From positions 124,001-188,000 of the forward strand of contig JAGYIR010000009.1 in assembly GCA_018402525.1 (NCBI GenBank): a stretch of 64,000 nt of DNA, given 5' to 3'. Below the pieces are notes generated by a model. The model was not told the DNA's origin and did no database searches. It saw only the letters and a program-made list of their open reading frames with translations. The position numbers and the translations under genes are program-made. The DNA is from Crocinitomicaceae bacterium (GTDB lineage: Bacteria; Bacteroidota; Bacteroidia; Flavobacteriales_D; Crocinitomicaceae). Shown piece after piece: positions 8,914 to 19,935 of this stretch (within the stretch, counting starts at the first letter, position 1; each line of letters starts with the position of its first letter).

Positions 8914-10359
8914 GTGGAGATCAATAAGGAAATAGACGAAAGTCAACAAGGAAGTGCAACAGTAGTAAAATCTGACAAGCCATTGAACGGTAAAAAACTG
9001 TACTTGGAAAGTTATGGTTGTGCTATGAACTTTGCGGACAGTGAAGTGATCGCTTCCATTATGAATAGCGAGGGATATGCAACTACTTCTGATGTTCACG
9101 AAGCTGACATCGTACTTATTAATACGTGCTCGATCCGAGAAAATGCGGAAGATCGAATTCGAAAGCGTTTAAGTGATTTTAAGAACCGAAAAAAGAGACA
9201 GCCAGGATTAATCGTTGGTGTGCTTGGTTGTATGGCAGAGCGCTTAAAACAAAACTTACTCGAAGAAGAGAAATTAGTGGATATTGTCGCTGGACCTGAT
9301 TCTTACCGTGATCTTCCAAATCTTGTCAATGAAGTTGGTGGTGGACAGAAAGCAGTCAATGTATTGCTGTCGCGCGATGAAACATACGCCGATATTTCTC
9401 CTGTTCGCTTGGATAAAAATGGTATTTCTGGGTTTGTTTCCATTACACGTGGGTGCGATAATATGTGTTCATTTTGCGTCGTTCCATTTACACGTGGACG
9501 AGAGCGTTCTAGAAGTCCTGAAACGATCGTAAGGGAATGTCATGAATTGTTTAATGCCGGTTATCGCGAAGTAACGTTGTTAGGACAAAATGTAGACTCG
9601 TACCGCTGGAACATGACTTCAAAAGGTGAAGTGAAGGATGAAACACAAAGCACAACGAATTTTGCGCAGTTGATGGAACTCGTGGCGGCTGTTTCCCCTG
9701 ACTTGCGTGTACGCTTTTCGACTTCTCATCCGAAGGACATGACCGATGAAGTGATTGAGGTCATGGCAAAACATGATAATATTTGTCCCTATATCCACCT
9801 CCCGGTTCAATCTGGAAATACAGAAATGCTTCAACGCATGAATCGAGGTTATTCACGTGAATGGTATTTGAATCGTATTGAAGCTATTCGACGAATTATG
9901 CCTGATTGTGCGATTTCAACGGATATCATCACAGGTTTTTGCAATGAAACAGATGAGGAACATCAAGATACATTGTCGCTTATGCGTGAAGTGCAGTTCG
10001 ACTTTGCGTATATGTACAAGTATTCTGAGCGACCAAAAACATTAGCAGAAAGAAGATTTGAGGACAACGTTCCAGAAGAAGTTAAAGGTGATCGATTAAC
10101 AGAGGTGATTGATTTACAATTGTCTCATGCTCTAGCGGCAAATCAGCGTCAAATAGGTAAAACACACACGGTCTTGGTTGAAGGCCCATCAAAGCGCTCT
10201 GAAGATTTTTTCAGTGGGCGTAATGAATACAATACAAAAACTGTTTTCCCGAAAGGCGAAGCGAAGAAGGGAGATTACGTGAAAGTCAAAATTAATGAGT
10301 GTACTTCAGCGACACTGATGGGGGAAATTGTCGAAATTTTACCACCAGCAAAAAAGTAA
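8914..10359 (+). CDS. miaB: tRNA-2-methylthio-N6-dimethylallyladenosine synthase MiaB
   Basis: 481 residues from a GTG start; there is no upstream ATG and the next ATG in frame (YGCAMNF) would remove the essential N-terminus. Order: UPF0004 domain with cluster-ligand cysteines ([23 protein letters not shown]), radical-SAM CxxxCxxC ([16 protein letters not shown]), C-terminal TRAM domain ([23 protein letters not shown]). It adds the methylthio group to i6A37 of tRNAs. First gene of a plus-strand run to secG; the sigma-54 activator starts 3 bases after its stop. Confidence 0.96.
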   Translation: MEINKEIDESQQGSATVVKSDKPLNGKKLYLESYGCAMNFADSEVIASIMNSEGYATTSDVHEADIVLINTCSIRENAEDRIRKRLSDFKNRKKRQPGLIVGVLGCMAERLKQNLLEEEKLVDIVAGPDSYRDLPNLVNEVGGGQKAVNVLLSRDETYADISPVRLDKNGISGFVSITRGCDNMCSFCVVPFTRGRERSRSPETIVRECHELFNAGYREVTLLGQNVDSYRWNMTSKGEVKDETQSTTNFAQLMELVAAVSPDLRVRFSTSHPKDMTDEVIEVMAKHDNICPYIHLPVQSGNTEMLQRMNRGYSREWYLNRIEAIRRIMPDCAISTDIITGFCNETDEEHQDTLSLMREVQFDFAYMYKYSERPKTLAERRFEDNVPEEVKGDRLTEVIDLQLSHALAANQRQIGKTHTVLVEGPSKRSEDFFSGRNEYNTKTVFPKGEAKKGDYVKVKINECTSATLMGEIVEILPPAKK

Positions 10360-10362
10360 GCA

Positions 10363-11613
10363 ATGGATATACAACAGGTAAAACAACGATTTGGAATTAT
10401 TGGAAATGCTCCTCTTTTAAACCGTGCGCTTGAAGTTGCCATTCAAGTCGCTCCGACTGATATTTCTGTTTTAGTAACGGGAGAAAGTGGAACTGGAAAG
10501 GAAATCATTCCACAGGTCATTCACCAACTGAGCGCTCGAAAACATGGTGAGTATATTGCTGTGAACTGTGGTGCAATTCCAGAAGGTACAATCGATTCTG
10601 AATTATTCGGTCACGAAAAAGGTTCGTTTACTGGAGCAAGTGGTAGCAGAAAGGGTTATTTTGAAGTCGCTGACGGTGGTACAATTTTTTTAGATGAAGT
10701 CGCGGAGCTTCCGATGCAGACACAAGTCCGCTTGCTCAGAGTTTTAGAAACTGGTGAATTTATTCGCGTTGGATCTTCCAAATCGATTAAAACAAACGTC
10801 CGAGTAGTCGCTGCGACCAATGAAAACATGCATCAAGCAATTTCCAGCGGTAAATTTCGAGAAGATTTATTTTATCGACTAAATACTGTTCCAATTTCAT
10901 TGCCTTCGCTTCGCGATAGGAAGGATGATGTTCATTTATTGTTTCGAAAATTTGCAAGTGATTTTGCCGATAAATACCGCATGCCGACCATTAAACTTTC
11001 AGAGGATGCTATTGAACTGTTGAACAATTATTCATGGCCTGGCAATATTCGTCAATTAAAAAATTTGGTGGAGCAAATCTCGGTGATTGAAACCTCTCGA
11101 GATATTGACGCCTTGCTTTTGAAGCACTATTTGCCAGATGAAAAATCGAATACGCCGGCAATTATTACTGAAAGTAATACGTCGATCAACGAGCGCGAAT
11201 TGATGTATAAATTCCTCTTCGACATGAAGAAGGACTTGACGGATTTGAAAAAAATTGTACTTGAAATGGTCGCTCAAAATGGAGAAATTGATTTGGACAA
11301 CGACCATACCAGTATGATCAATCGTTTTTATAGCGATGTTCAGTCCAATACCAACACCCCTAAGATTCTGCCTTCTCCAAAGCAAGAGACGGAGCATACC
11401 GTAGGAGATTATGAAGCAAAACCGAATGATAACTTGTTCGAAGATCATGAAGAAGTCGAAGAATCACTTTCACTGGAAGACCGAGAAAAGGAGTTGATAC
11501 AAAAAGCGCTGGAAAAACACAAAGGAAAACGAAAATACGCCGCTTCTGAACTTGGGATTAGCGAGCGGACATTGTATAGAAAAATAAAAGAGTATAACTT
11601 AGTCAACAAATGA
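10363..11613 (+). CDS. Sigma-54-dependent AAA+ activator without receiver domain
   Basis: 416 residues. The AAA+ domain begins almost at the N-terminus: Walker A GESGTGKE (about residue 41), sigma-54 contact loop GSFTGA, Walker B TIFLDEVAELP, and R-finger segment REDLFYRLN. A roughly 100-residue acidic linker follows, then a Fis-type helix-turn-helix (KHKGKRKYAASELGISERTLYRKIKEY) at the C-terminus. No receiver or sensing domain precedes the ATPase, so its activity must be set another way. The miaB-activator-lptE-secG arrangement is common in Bacteroidota. Its stop overlaps the lptE start by 4 bases. Confidence 0.93.
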   Translation: MDIQQVKQRFGIIGNAPLLNRALEVAIQVAPTDISVLVTGESGTGKEIIPQVIHQLSARKHGEYIAVNCGAIPEGTIDSELFGHEKGSFTGASGSRKGYFEVADGGTIFLDEVAELPMQTQVRLLRVLETGEFIRVGSSKSIKTNVRVVAATNENMHQAISSGKFREDLFYRLNTVPISLPSLRDRKDDVHLLFRKFASDFADKYRMPTIKLSEDAIELLNNYSWPGNIRQLKNLVEQISVIETSRDIDALLLKHYLPDEKSNTPAIITESNTSINERELMYKFLFDMKKDLTDLKKIVLEMVAQNGEIDLDNDHTSMINRFYSDVQSNTNTPKILPSPKQETEHTVGDYEAKPNDNLFEDHEEVEESLSLEDREKELIQKALEKHKGKRKYAASELGISERTLYRKIKEYNLVNK

Positions 11614-12119
11614 AAATCATATTCTTCATAGCGTTAAGTGTATTGTTGACCAGTTGTTGGCCTTCCAGTGTTTCATTCATGGATAAAGGTTCGATGCCTG
11701 AAGAATGGAAAAAGTTCTTTCTTACAACTTTGGATAATAACGCTCCAAATGCACCGATCAGTTATGCACCAAACCTATCTGAGGCCGTAAAAGACGGTGT
11801 CCAAAACAATACACGTTTGCTTCTAGCGAACTCCATGGAAGATTCGCAAATAGACATTGAGGGGGTGGTTAATAGTTACAGCGTAATGCCAATTGCGTTA
11901 CAAGAAGGCGACAATGCATCACAAAATAGGCTCACGATTTCGGTTCGATTTGATATTTTTATCAAAGCACCTGAGGAAGACGAAATGACTGTTACCAGCA
12001 CGCGTTTTGCAGATTACAGCGCAAACGCTGATTTAGCGACTGTGGAAGCGCAATTATTGGAAGAAATCAATACGCAGATTGTTCAGGACGTTATAAATAA
12101 ACTACTTTCGAACTGGTAA
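11610..12119 (+). CDS. lptE: LptE-like lipoprotein (LPS assembly)
   Basis: 169 residues. A short signal with a cysteine at the end (LSVLLTSC, Cys16) suggests lipidation. The body fits the Bacteroidota LptE family: GSMPEEWKKFFLTTLDNNAP, followed by NRLTISVRFDIF and a final helix EEINTQIVQDVINKLL. LptE plugs the outer-membrane LPS translocon LptD. Overlaps the upstream activator by 4 bases and the next gene by 1 base, consistent with one operon. Divergent from the proteobacterial LptE, so the name rests on family and context. Confidence 0.82.
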   Translation: MKIIFFIALSVLLTSCWPSSVSFMDKGSMPEEWKKFFLTTLDNNAPNAPISYAPNLSEAVKDGVQNNTRLLLANSMEDSQIDIEGVVNSYSVMPIALQEGDNASQNRLTISVRFDIFIKAPEEDEMTVTSTRFADYSANADLATVEAQLLEEINTQIVQDVINKLLSNW

Positions 12120-13153
12120 TGTTGAATGCAAAGGAAATAGCGGAAAGGGTTCAAAATCCTAGTTTGGTGAAAAAGGAAGATATTTCCGATTTGGAAGCTC
12201 TTTCGATCAAGCATCCCTTTACCCAAATTTATTCCATTTTATATTTGAAGGGCCTGAGTGATTGGGATGATATTCATTTTGAGGAAGAACTGAAAAAGCA
12301 TTCGTACAGAATTAATGATCGTGAACGACTGTACAAACTCATTAAAGATTTTACCGAGAAACCGTCTGAAACCAAGTCTGATTCGTTCGTTCCTGAAGCA
12401 ACTCAAGAAGAAGTTGTTATTGAAACAGTACCTCCAAAAGAGATTGAAATAGAAACACCGATTATACAACTGAATGCAGTTTTAGAGGAAGTTTCAGCTG
12501 AAGAAACACCGATTGACATTGAAGAAGTAAAACTAGAAGAAGAAATAGTACATTCTGTTGAGACAATTGAAATCGAAGAAGAAAAGGAAGAAACGGTTAT
12601 TGAAGATGAAAATCCACCAACCGTTGACCCGTTGGATGAATCGATTTTACATCATTCATTTGCTGCGAATTATCAGCTACCAGAACTTTCAGCAGAAGAA
12701 CTTGCTGCGTTAGAAGAAAAAAAGAAGTCGGTGGAAGAAAAAGATTCTGCAATTGATTTCGACTTACCTAGAGTGGAGGAAATAGAAATTGACACACGTC
12801 AGTCGTTTACATCGTGGTTAAGTGCTAATAAAAACAATGCTCCAGAAGACAGTCACGATAAAGAAACAATTGAAGCCATTGTTGGCCGATCCACTATGGT
12901 GTTTGAGGTGAATGAGTTTTTTGGAGAAGTTGAAAAACCTAAAAAAGAATTCTTTTCACCTAGTAAAAAAGCGAAGGAAAGTTTGGATGAAACTTCCATT
13001 CCCGTAAGTGAAACATTGGCGAAAATTTATGCACTTCAGGGCAATTTCCCCAAAGCAATTTACGCTTATGAGCAATTAAGTTTGAATTATCCAGAAAAAA
13101 AGATTTTCTTTGCAGTCCAAATCAAAGAATTAAAGAAAAAATTAAATACATAA
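12119..13153 (+). CDS. Acidic protein with C-terminal TPR-like helices
   Basis: 344 residues with no signal peptide or membrane segment. The first 70 residues are helical (ISDLEALSIKHPFTQIYSILYLKGLSD); residues 80-270 are very rich in Glu, Ile and Val and look disordered; the last 50 residues (SETLAKIYALQGNFPKAIYAYEQLSLNYPEKKIFFAVQIKELKKKL) form a tetratricopeptide-like hairpin. Proteins of this shape commonly sit between lptE and secG in Flavobacteriia. Function unknown; a scaffold role is only a guess. Confidence 0.8.
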   Translation: MLNAKEIAERVQNPSLVKKEDISDLEALSIKHPFTQIYSILYLKGLSDWDDIHFEEELKKHSYRINDRERLYKLIKDFTEKPSETKSDSFVPEATQEEVVIETVPPKEIEIETPIIQLNAVLEEVSAEETPIDIEEVKLEEEIVHSVETIEIEEEKEETVIEDENPPTVDPLDESILHHSFAANYQLPELSAEELAALEEKKKSVEEKDSAIDFDLPRVEEIEIDTRQSFTSWLSANKNNAPEDSHDKETIEAIVGRSTMVFEVNEFFGEVEKPKKEFFSPSKKAKESLDETSIPVSETLAKIYALQGNFPKAIYAYEQLSLNYPEKKIFFAVQIKELKKKLNT

Positions 13154-13159
13154 ATTAAC

Positions 13160-13486
13160 ATGGAAGCGTTATTCTCAATCATTATTATGATCGCAAGTAT
13201 CTTATTGGTATTTGTAGTTTTTATTCAAAATCCAAAAGGTGGTGGACTTAGTTCTGACTTTGGATCAGCGCATCAATTGGGTGGCGTTCAAAAAACAAAC
13301 GATTTTATTGATAAAGCGACATGGTCATTGGCTGGTGTTGTAGCCGTGCTAAGTATTATCCTAACGTTGAGAATGAAAAGTCCAGAACCAGTAGTTCAAG
13401 AGCCAACACAAGTTGAGCAAGGGCAAACTCCAAGTGGACAACCAGCTCAGGGTGGACAAAAAGCACCGGCTGGAAAAGGCAAATAA
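13160..13486 (+). CDS. secG: Preprotein translocase subunit SecG
   Basis: 108 residues. Two membrane helices (about residues 2-22 and 55-72) flank the conserved cytoplasmic loop QNPKGGGLSSDFGSAHQLGG. The C-terminus is a Gly/Gln/Pro-rich tail typical for the phylum. SecG assists SecYE-SecA protein export. It starts 6 bases after the TPR gene and is followed by a strong terminator, so it closes the miaB operon. Confidence 0.95.
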   Translation: MEALFSIIIMIASILLVFVVFIQNPKGGGLSSDFGSAHQLGGVQKTNDFIDKATWSLAGVVAVLSIILTLRMKSPEPVVQEPTQVEQGQTPSGQPAQGGQKAPAGKGK

Positions 13487-13505
13487 ATTGCCGTTAAGAA
13501 TATTC

Positions 13506-13541
13506 AAAATGTCAGTATGTCACACATGCTGACATTTTTTT
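13506..13541 (+). terminator. Rho-independent terminator after secG
   Basis: A 15-base stem (13506-13520 with 13524-13538, one G-T wobble) and a 3-base loop are followed by a T run. It separates the miaB-secG operon from groES. Confidence 0.85.
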
Positions 13542-13554
13542 ATGCCATATAGTG

Positions 13555-13562
13555 TAATTTTG
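13555..13562 (+). promoter_or_regulatory. Candidate -7 box for groES-groEL
   Basis: TAATTTTG matches TAnnTTTG exactly, about 75 bases before the groES start. No -33 TTG stands at the usual distance. No CIRCE element (TTAGCACTC-N9-GAGTGCTAA) was seen here, so HrcA control is not supported. Confidence 0.45.
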
Positions 13563-13636
13563 TCCAATAATTCGCAGTGGCACAAAATTGGTGTATTGGC
13601 GACCAGTATTAATCTTTAAATTAAATTTTTACAAAC

Positions 13637-13912
13637 ATGTCAACAAAATTTAAGCCTTTAGCGGATAGGGTTCTTATTGAGCCAGCTCCAGCAGAACAAA
13701 AGACTGCTAGTGGAATTATCATACCAGACTCGGCAAAGGAAAAACCTTTGAAGGGAAAAGTAATTGCAATAGGTAGTGGCAAAGCCGATGAGCCAATTAC
13801 GGTAAAAGTTGGTGATGATGTATTGTACGGTCAGTATTCGGGGACAGAAATCAAATTGGATGGAAAAACATTCTTGATTATGCGTGAATCTGATATTTAC
13901 GGGATATTTTAA
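13637..13912 (+). CDS. groES: Co-chaperonin GroES
   Basis: 91 residues, normal length. Typical features: [41 protein letters not shown] with the mobile loop, then [20 protein letters not shown] and ILIMRESDI-type ending ([13 protein letters not shown]). Forms the heptameric lid of GroEL. groEL follows after 99 bases. Confidence 0.97.
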   Translation: MSTKFKPLADRVLIEPAPAEQKTASGIIIPDSAKEKPLKGKVIAIGSGKADEPITVKVGDDVLYGQYSGTEIKLDGKTFLIMRESDIYGIF

Positions 13913-13940
13913 TTCAAAGATTCAGCTATTCAAAGATTCA
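13912..13940. repeat. Short direct repeat between groES and groEL
   Basis: ATTCAAAGATTCA occurs twice, at 13912-13924 and 13928-13940, in the otherwise AT-rich 99-base gap. No function is evident. Confidence 0.4.
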
Positions 13941-13999
13941 ACAATTGAATTAGTTAAATGATTTGAATTCTTCAATTTCTAAATTAAAAAACTCATTAA

Positions 14000-15652
<1,653 letters not shown>

Positions 15653-15668
15653 TTGTGGCATTTCGACA

Positions 15669-15700
15669 CTTCGGCATCTCGACGAGTTCGATGACCGAAG
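15669..15700. repeat. Imperfect palindrome after groEL
   Basis: CTTCGG (15669-15674) and CCGAAG (15695-15700) enclose a partly complementary core (CATC with GATG). It lies just after the groEL stop and before the terminator; it may be a dispersed repeat or part of a 3' end structure. Confidence 0.35.
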
Positions 15701-15732
15701 CTCAGATTCCATAGGCAAAGAACAAAAAATAG

Positions 15733-15758
15733 AGAATCGACGCTTGTCGGTTCTTTTT
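15733..15758 (+). terminator. Terminator after groEL
   Basis: Stem AGAATCGAC (15733-15741) with GTCGGTTCT (15746-15754), loop GCTT, then a run of T. Confidence 0.75.
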
Positions 15759-15813
15759 CTCGGTTCTTTCTTCCTGAAGTAATTCAGATAGATGGAAACG
15801 ACACTATATAAGG

Positions 15814-15842
15814 AAACTCTCCGCGAATGCGGAGAGTTTTTT
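15814..15842. terminator. Terminator between groEL and the potassium channel gene
   Basis: An 11-base perfect stem (15814-15824 with 15829-15839), loop GAAT, flanked by T on the plus side and A on the other. It may serve both the convergent groEL and channel transcripts; it is only 12 bases past the channel stop codon. Confidence 0.75.
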
Positions 15843-15853
15843 ATTATCTATTT

Positions 15854-16663
15854 CTACCCGTTCTTCATCTCGTTACCGCATTGATTGCAGTATATAGAAC
15901 CAAAAGGATTATCGTGCTTACATTTGGAGCAAAGATTGTCGTTCTCACCATCGGGTTTATATTTGGACATTTCGACTGAGATCAACCCTGTTGGGATAGC
16001 AATGATGGCATAACCCAAAATCATCATGACTGATGCCAAAAATTTACCGATATCGGTATGAGGAGTTATATCACCAAAGCCAACTGTCGTTACCGTTACG
16101 ATTGCCCAGTATATACTTGCTGGAATTGAATCAAATCCATGTTCTCCTCCTTCAATGACATACATTAAAGTCCCTGCAATCACAATCATCATGATTACAA
16201 AAAACAAGAATACCATGATTTTGTAGTAGCTTGCCTTCAACGAATGTGCTAATGCTTGTGATTCGGAAGAAAAACGACTTAGTTTGAGTATTCTAAAAAT
16301 TCTAAGAAGTCGCAACGCACGAATTATTCTGAGCGTAGCATATGAGTAAAACATTGGGGTAAGCATTAAAAATGTGGGTAATAAAGAAACTAAGTCAATG
16401 ATTCCCCATTTGCTGGTGATGTACCTCCATGGTTTGGGATGCACCGCTATTCTTAAAATATATTCAATGGAAAACAAAACGGTGAATACCCATTCAATAA
16501 TGTATAACTCTTTACCTATAATTGCTCGCCAAGCGGGTACACTTTCTATCAGTACAGCAAAAACGGAGATTAAAATCAATACCAACAAGACCACATCGAA
16601 CTGTCTTCCAGCTCTGGTGCCGGTACCAAAAATGACGATAAATAATTTATTTTTCATTATCAA
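15854..16663 (-). CDS. Voltage-gated-type potassium channel with C-terminal zinc ribbon
   Basis: 269 residues. Six membrane segments: S4 carries regularly spaced arginines (TLRIIRALRLLRIFRILKLSRF, about residues 108-129), and the pore has the K+ filter TVTTVGFGD between S5 and S6. After S6 a short linker ends in a CxxC...CxxC zinc ribbon (CSKCKHDNPFGSIYCNQCG, residues about 246-264). Expected role: potassium-selective conductance in the inner membrane. The second ATG (MKNK, two codons in) is an equal start. The zinc ribbon could sense metal or redox state, but this is inference. Confidence 0.9.
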   Translation of the reverse strand: MIMKNKLFIVIFGTGTRAGRQFDVVLLVLILISVFAVLIESVPAWRAIIGKELYIIEWVFTVLFSIEYILRIAVHPKPWRYITSKWGIIDLVSLLPTFLMLTPMFYSYATLRIIRALRLLRIFRILKLSRFSSESQALAHSLKASYYKIMVFLFFVIMMIVIAGTLMYVIEGGEHGFDSIPASIYWAIVTVTTVGFGDITPHTDIGKFLASVMMILGYAIIAIPTGLISVEMSKYKPDGENDNLCSKCKHDNPFGSIYCNQCGNEMKNG

Positions 16664-16719
16664 CCTGATTCAAATGTATCCAAGGCAAATATAGACTTTT
16701 TAAAGGTGGTCACATAAAA

Positions 16720-16752
16720 CAAAAAAAAAGGCCACTATTTCTAGTGACCTTT
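16720..16752 (-). terminator. Terminator after the kinase/OmpA fusion gene
   Basis: On the minus strand a 10-base stem (16743-16752 with 16727-16736, one wobble) is followed by a long T run. Confidence 0.85.
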
Positions 16753-16770
16753 GATCCGTGAATAGTGGAT

Positions 16771-18516
16771 CTAAAATTTAGTAATTCTAAATTCCGTTCT
16801 TCTATTTTCTTGGTGTTCTTCCTCAGAACATTTAACTCCGTCCTTACATTTGTTTTTCAACTGCGTTTCCCCATAACCTCGGTAGGTGATACGCTCTGGG
16901 TTTGTAATCTTAGATTTAATATATTCAGACGCTGCTTTTGCTCTTTGATCAGACAATTGAAGATTCTGCTTATCACTTCCTCTTTTGAGCTTAATCCAGA
17001 TTACCTTATCCCCCCTATTCGACTTCCAAGCATGCTTGATGGAGTTTGTGAGAAGTTCATTTAAAACAAAACCTAACGCTTGGGCCTTATCAATTTCTAG
17101 TTGTCCCTCATCAATTTCTTGCTTCACCAAAATGTCCTCGCTAACGACAGACTTTATTAACACCTTGAGGTAATTTTTTATATTAATGCTTTTTAGATCG
17201 CCGTCTACATATAAATTTTGATGTGCTAATGCCAAAGAGTTTATTCTATCTCTACTATTTATGAGTGCAGCTTTTGACTTATCATCCAACGCAAAACTGG
17301 ATTGTAAATCGAGTAAACTAGAAACCACTTGCATGTTGTTTTTTACCCGATGGTGGACTTCTTTTAATAAAATTTCATTCTCTGAAATTGTATCTTGGAG
17401 GGTTGTATTTACCCTTTTTAATTTGACAAAGAAGAAGAAAATTATCGCGAGTAGAATCAATACAGCAACAATAACGAATACTAGAAGTTTTTGCGTTCTC
17501 CGTTCATGCTCAATTGTTGCTTGAGATTGTTCATTTTTGGAACGTTCTAGAGTCAACTCAGACTCCTTTCTTTCAAGTTCGAACTCACCACGGATAGAAG
17601 CCATTTTATCCGACCATTCTTGACTTCGCATGTTAATTGCGGCCAAATGGTATAGCCAGCGTGTATCAAACGCATCCTTCCATCTGCCCAACTGTTCATA
17701 GCACGATATTTTTTCATTGTACAAGGGTACCAACATTTTATACCAATCATCGTCACCCACAATGTCTAGCCCCTTATCCGCAAAATAAAGCGAAGAATCC
17801 AACAATCCAATTTTGTTGTAGCACCTACTTAAATTAAAGCAAGCATTTGGAGCATATCTGCGGTGTTTTTTATCGTCCCATAATTTTACGGCTTCTCTGT
17901 AAAAGGGAATAGCTGCCCTTGGCGAGTTTAAATGCTCCTTAATATAACCGATTTCATTTAGGGAAGTGGCAATGTGGTAATTTGACTTAGACTTTTTAGC
18001 TAACTTAAGTGCTTTATTCGAATAGCTTAATGCTTTTTCCAAATTTCCTTCGCAATGCACAATAATTGCCGCATATCGATCATAGTATGCCACGAGAGTA
18101 GTCAATTTTACATGTGCAAGATCGCTTTCCACGTTTATCGATTCTAAAATCTTGAATGCCTTATAGCACTCATCAATACTTCTTAAAAACTCAGCATATT
18201 GTATTTTTATTCGCGCTGCTAAATCAACATTTTCTATTTTCGATTGAAGTGGGAGTAGTTTATCATAAATCGCAAATACATCATCATATTTCTCGAGTAC
18301 CTTATATATATATGCCAATTTAAAATAAAGTTCACTTCGTTGTTCGATTTCACCATTTCTCAATTCAAAAAGTACTCTTTGATAAAATACAGCCGCCTCC
18401 TCATAATTGCTTTCGTTAAAGCAACTATCTGCCTTCTCCATCGCGTTTATATCCGATGACGCTAATGAGATAAGGGGCAACAATAAAAAAAGTAGTATTT
18501 GGAGATATTTTTGCAC
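16771..18516 (-). CDS. Histidine kinase truncated and fused in frame to an OmpA C-terminus
   Basis: About 581 residues from a GTG start at 18516; the longer frame to 18633 would overlap ahcY and its terminator and lacks a signal peptide. Order: signal peptide (QKYLQILLFLLLPLISLASS), TPR repeats to about residue 330, membrane helix (LLVFVIVAVLILLAIIFFFF), HisKA_2 dimerisation box LLKEVHHRVKNNMQVVSSLL, then the ATPase N box LNELLTNSIKHAW. The ATPase stops there: the DxGxG and second glycine boxes are absent. From about 16985 to the stop the protein is instead an OmpA-like tail (NLQLSDQRAKAASEYI, TYRGYGETQLKNKC, ENRRTEFRI). Probably a recombinant pseudokinase; a functional fusion is possible but unproven. 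No response regulator is adjacent. Confidence 0.8.
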   Translation of the reverse strand: MQKYLQILLFLLLPLISLASSDINAMEKADSCFNESNYEEAAVFYQRVLFELRNGEIEQRSELYFKLAYIYKVLEKYDDVFAIYDKLLPLQSKIENVDLAARIKIQYAEFLRSIDECYKAFKILESINVESDLAHVKLTTLVAYYDRYAAIIVHCEGNLEKALSYSNKALKLAKKSKSNYHIATSLNEIGYIKEHLNSPRAAIPFYREAVKLWDDKKHRRYAPNACFNLSRCYNKIGLLDSSLYFADKGLDIVGDDDWYKMLVPLYNEKISCYEQLGRWKDAFDTRWLYHLAAINMRSQEWSDKMASIRGEFELERKESELTLERSKNEQSQATIEHERRTQKLLVFVIVAVLILLAIIFFFFVKLKRVNTTLQDTISENEILLKEVHHRVKNNMQVVSSLLDLQSSFALDDKSKAALINSRDRINSLALAHQNLYVDGDLKSINIKNYLKVLIKSVVSEDILVKQEIDEGQLEIDKAQALGFVLNELLTNSIKHAWKSNRGDKVIWIKLKRGSDKQNLQLSDQRAKAASEYIKSKITNPERITYRGYGETQLKNKCKDGVKCSEEEHQENRRTEFRITKF

Positions 18517-18529
18517 GAACAAGTTTACA

Positions 18530-18565
18530 TCAAAAAAAAAAGCTATCCAATGGATAGCTTTTAAA
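18530..18565 (-). terminator. Terminator after ahcY
   Basis: On the minus strand a perfect hairpin AAAAGCTATCC-ATT-GGATAGCTTTT is followed by a T run, 20-30 bases past the ahcY stop. It lies inside the longest open frame of the next gene, which supports the internal GTG start chosen there. Confidence 0.85.
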
Positions 18566-18583
18566 AGACATAACAGGTATTTG

Positions 18584-19894
18584 TTAATATCTATAGTGTT
18601 CTGGCTTGTATGGTCCTTCAACCGATACACCAATATATTCCGCTTGATCCTTTCTAAGTTCAGTTAACTCAGCTCCAACCTTTGCAAGGTGCAACTTAGC
18701 AACTTTCTCATCCAAGTGCTTTGGCAACATGTAAACGTCATTTTCATACGCATCCGCATTTGTCCAAAGTTCAATTTGAGCCAATGTCTGGTTTGTGAAC
18801 GAATTTGACATTACAAAAGAAGGGTGACCTGTTGCACAACCAAGGTTCACCAAACGACCTTCTGCAAGAACGATGATGTCATTTCCTTTTACGTTGTACA
18901 TATCCACCTGAGGTTTAATCTCAATCTTCGTTGAACCATAATTCTTGTTCAACCAAGCCATATCTATTTCATTATCGAAGTGTCCGATGTTACAAACGAT
19001 CGTTTTATCACGCATTGCTTCAAAATGATGTCCTTGAACGATGTCCTTATTACCAGTTGTAGTGACAACGATGTCGACTTTTCCAACAACTGATTCCAGT
19101 TTACGTACTTCAAAACCATCCATCGCAGCTTGCAACGCACAAATTGGATCGATTTCCGTAACAATTACACGTGCTCCTGCTCCTTGTAACGAAGCAGCGG
19201 AACCTTTACCAACGTCACCGTAACCACACACAACAGCTACTTTTCCAGCCATCATTGTATCTGTAGCGCGACGAATTGAATCCACTAGAGATTCTTTACA
19301 TCCGTACTTGTTGTCAAATTTAGATTTAGTCACCGAATCATTTACATTGATCGCTGGCATTACTAAAGTTCCGTTTTTCTTTCTTTCGTACAAACGGTGA
19401 ACACCAGTTGTTGTTTCTTCAGAAAGCCCCTTGATATCTTTTGTCAATTCTGGGTAACGATCAAATACCATGTTGGTTAAATCTCCGCCGTCATCCAAAA
19501 TCATGTTCAATGGCTGACCATCTTTAAATGCGAACAATGTTTGCTCAATACACCAATCGAATTCTTCTTCATTCAACCCTTTCCAAGCAAAAACTGGAAT
19601 TCCTGCCGCTGCAATTGCTGCCGCTGCGTGATCTTGTGTTGAAAAAATATTACAGGATGACCAAGTAACATCTGCTCCTAAAGCAACCAATGTTTCAATC
19701 AATACTGCCGTTTGAATCGTCATGTGCAAACAACCTGCAATACGAGCACCAGCTAATGGTTTAGATGCTCCGAACTCTTCACGCAATGACATTAATCCCG
19801 GCATTTCAGCCTCTGCCAATCCAATTTCTTTTCTTCCCCATTCAGCTAGACTAATGTCTTTTACCTTATAAGCTAATTTTTCTGTTGTACTCAT
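18584..19894 (-). CDS. ahcY: Adenosylhomocysteinase
   Basis: 436 residues from [13 protein letters not shown]; the 23-codon upstream extension is rejected because the family starts here and a -7 box lies in it. Landmarks: [18 protein letters not shown]-binding [14 protein letters not shown], and the C-terminal [14 protein letters not shown]. It splits S-adenosylhomocysteine into adenosine and homocysteine using NAD, recycling the product of methyltransferases. Cytoplasmic. Confidence 0.97.
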   Translation of the reverse strand: MSTTEKLAYKVKDISLAEWGRKEIGLAEAEMPGLMSLREEFGASKPLAGARIAGCLHMTIQTAVLIETLVALGADVTWSSCNIFSTQDHAAAAIAAAGIPVFAWKGLNEEEFDWCIEQTLFAFKDGQPLNMILDDGGDLTNMVFDRYPELTKDIKGLSEETTTGVHRLYERKKNGTLVMPAINVNDSVTKSKFDNKYGCKESLVDSIRRATDTMMAGKVAVVCGYGDVGKGSAASLQGAGARVIVTEIDPICALQAAMDGFEVRKLESVVGKVDIVVTTTGNKDIVQGHHFEAMRDKTIVCNIGHFDNEIDMAWLNKNYGSTKIEIKPQVDMYNVKGNDIIVLAEGRLVNLGCATGHPSFVMSNSFTNQTLAQIELWTNADAYENDVYMLPKHLDEKVAKLHLAKVGAELTELRKDQAEYIGVSVEGPYKPEHYRY

Positions 19895-19927
19895 ATTTGT
19901 ATTTGTGTATTTTCTTAATTTACAGTG

Positions 19928-19935
19928 CAAAACTA
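19928..19935 (-). promoter_or_regulatory. Candidate -7 box for ahcY
   Basis: The minus strand reads TAGTTTTG (exact TAnnTTTG), about 35 bases before the ahcY ATG. No convincing -33 TTG. Confidence 0.45.

Noticed and set aside
13540-13640. CIRCE operator for HrcA control of groES-groEL
   Set aside because: No TTAGCACTC-N9-GAGTGCTAA or close variant is visible.
18517-18633. Long N-terminus of the kinase fusion gene
   Set aside because: It overlaps the ahcY coding end and terminator, and the GTG at 18516 gives a proper signal peptide.
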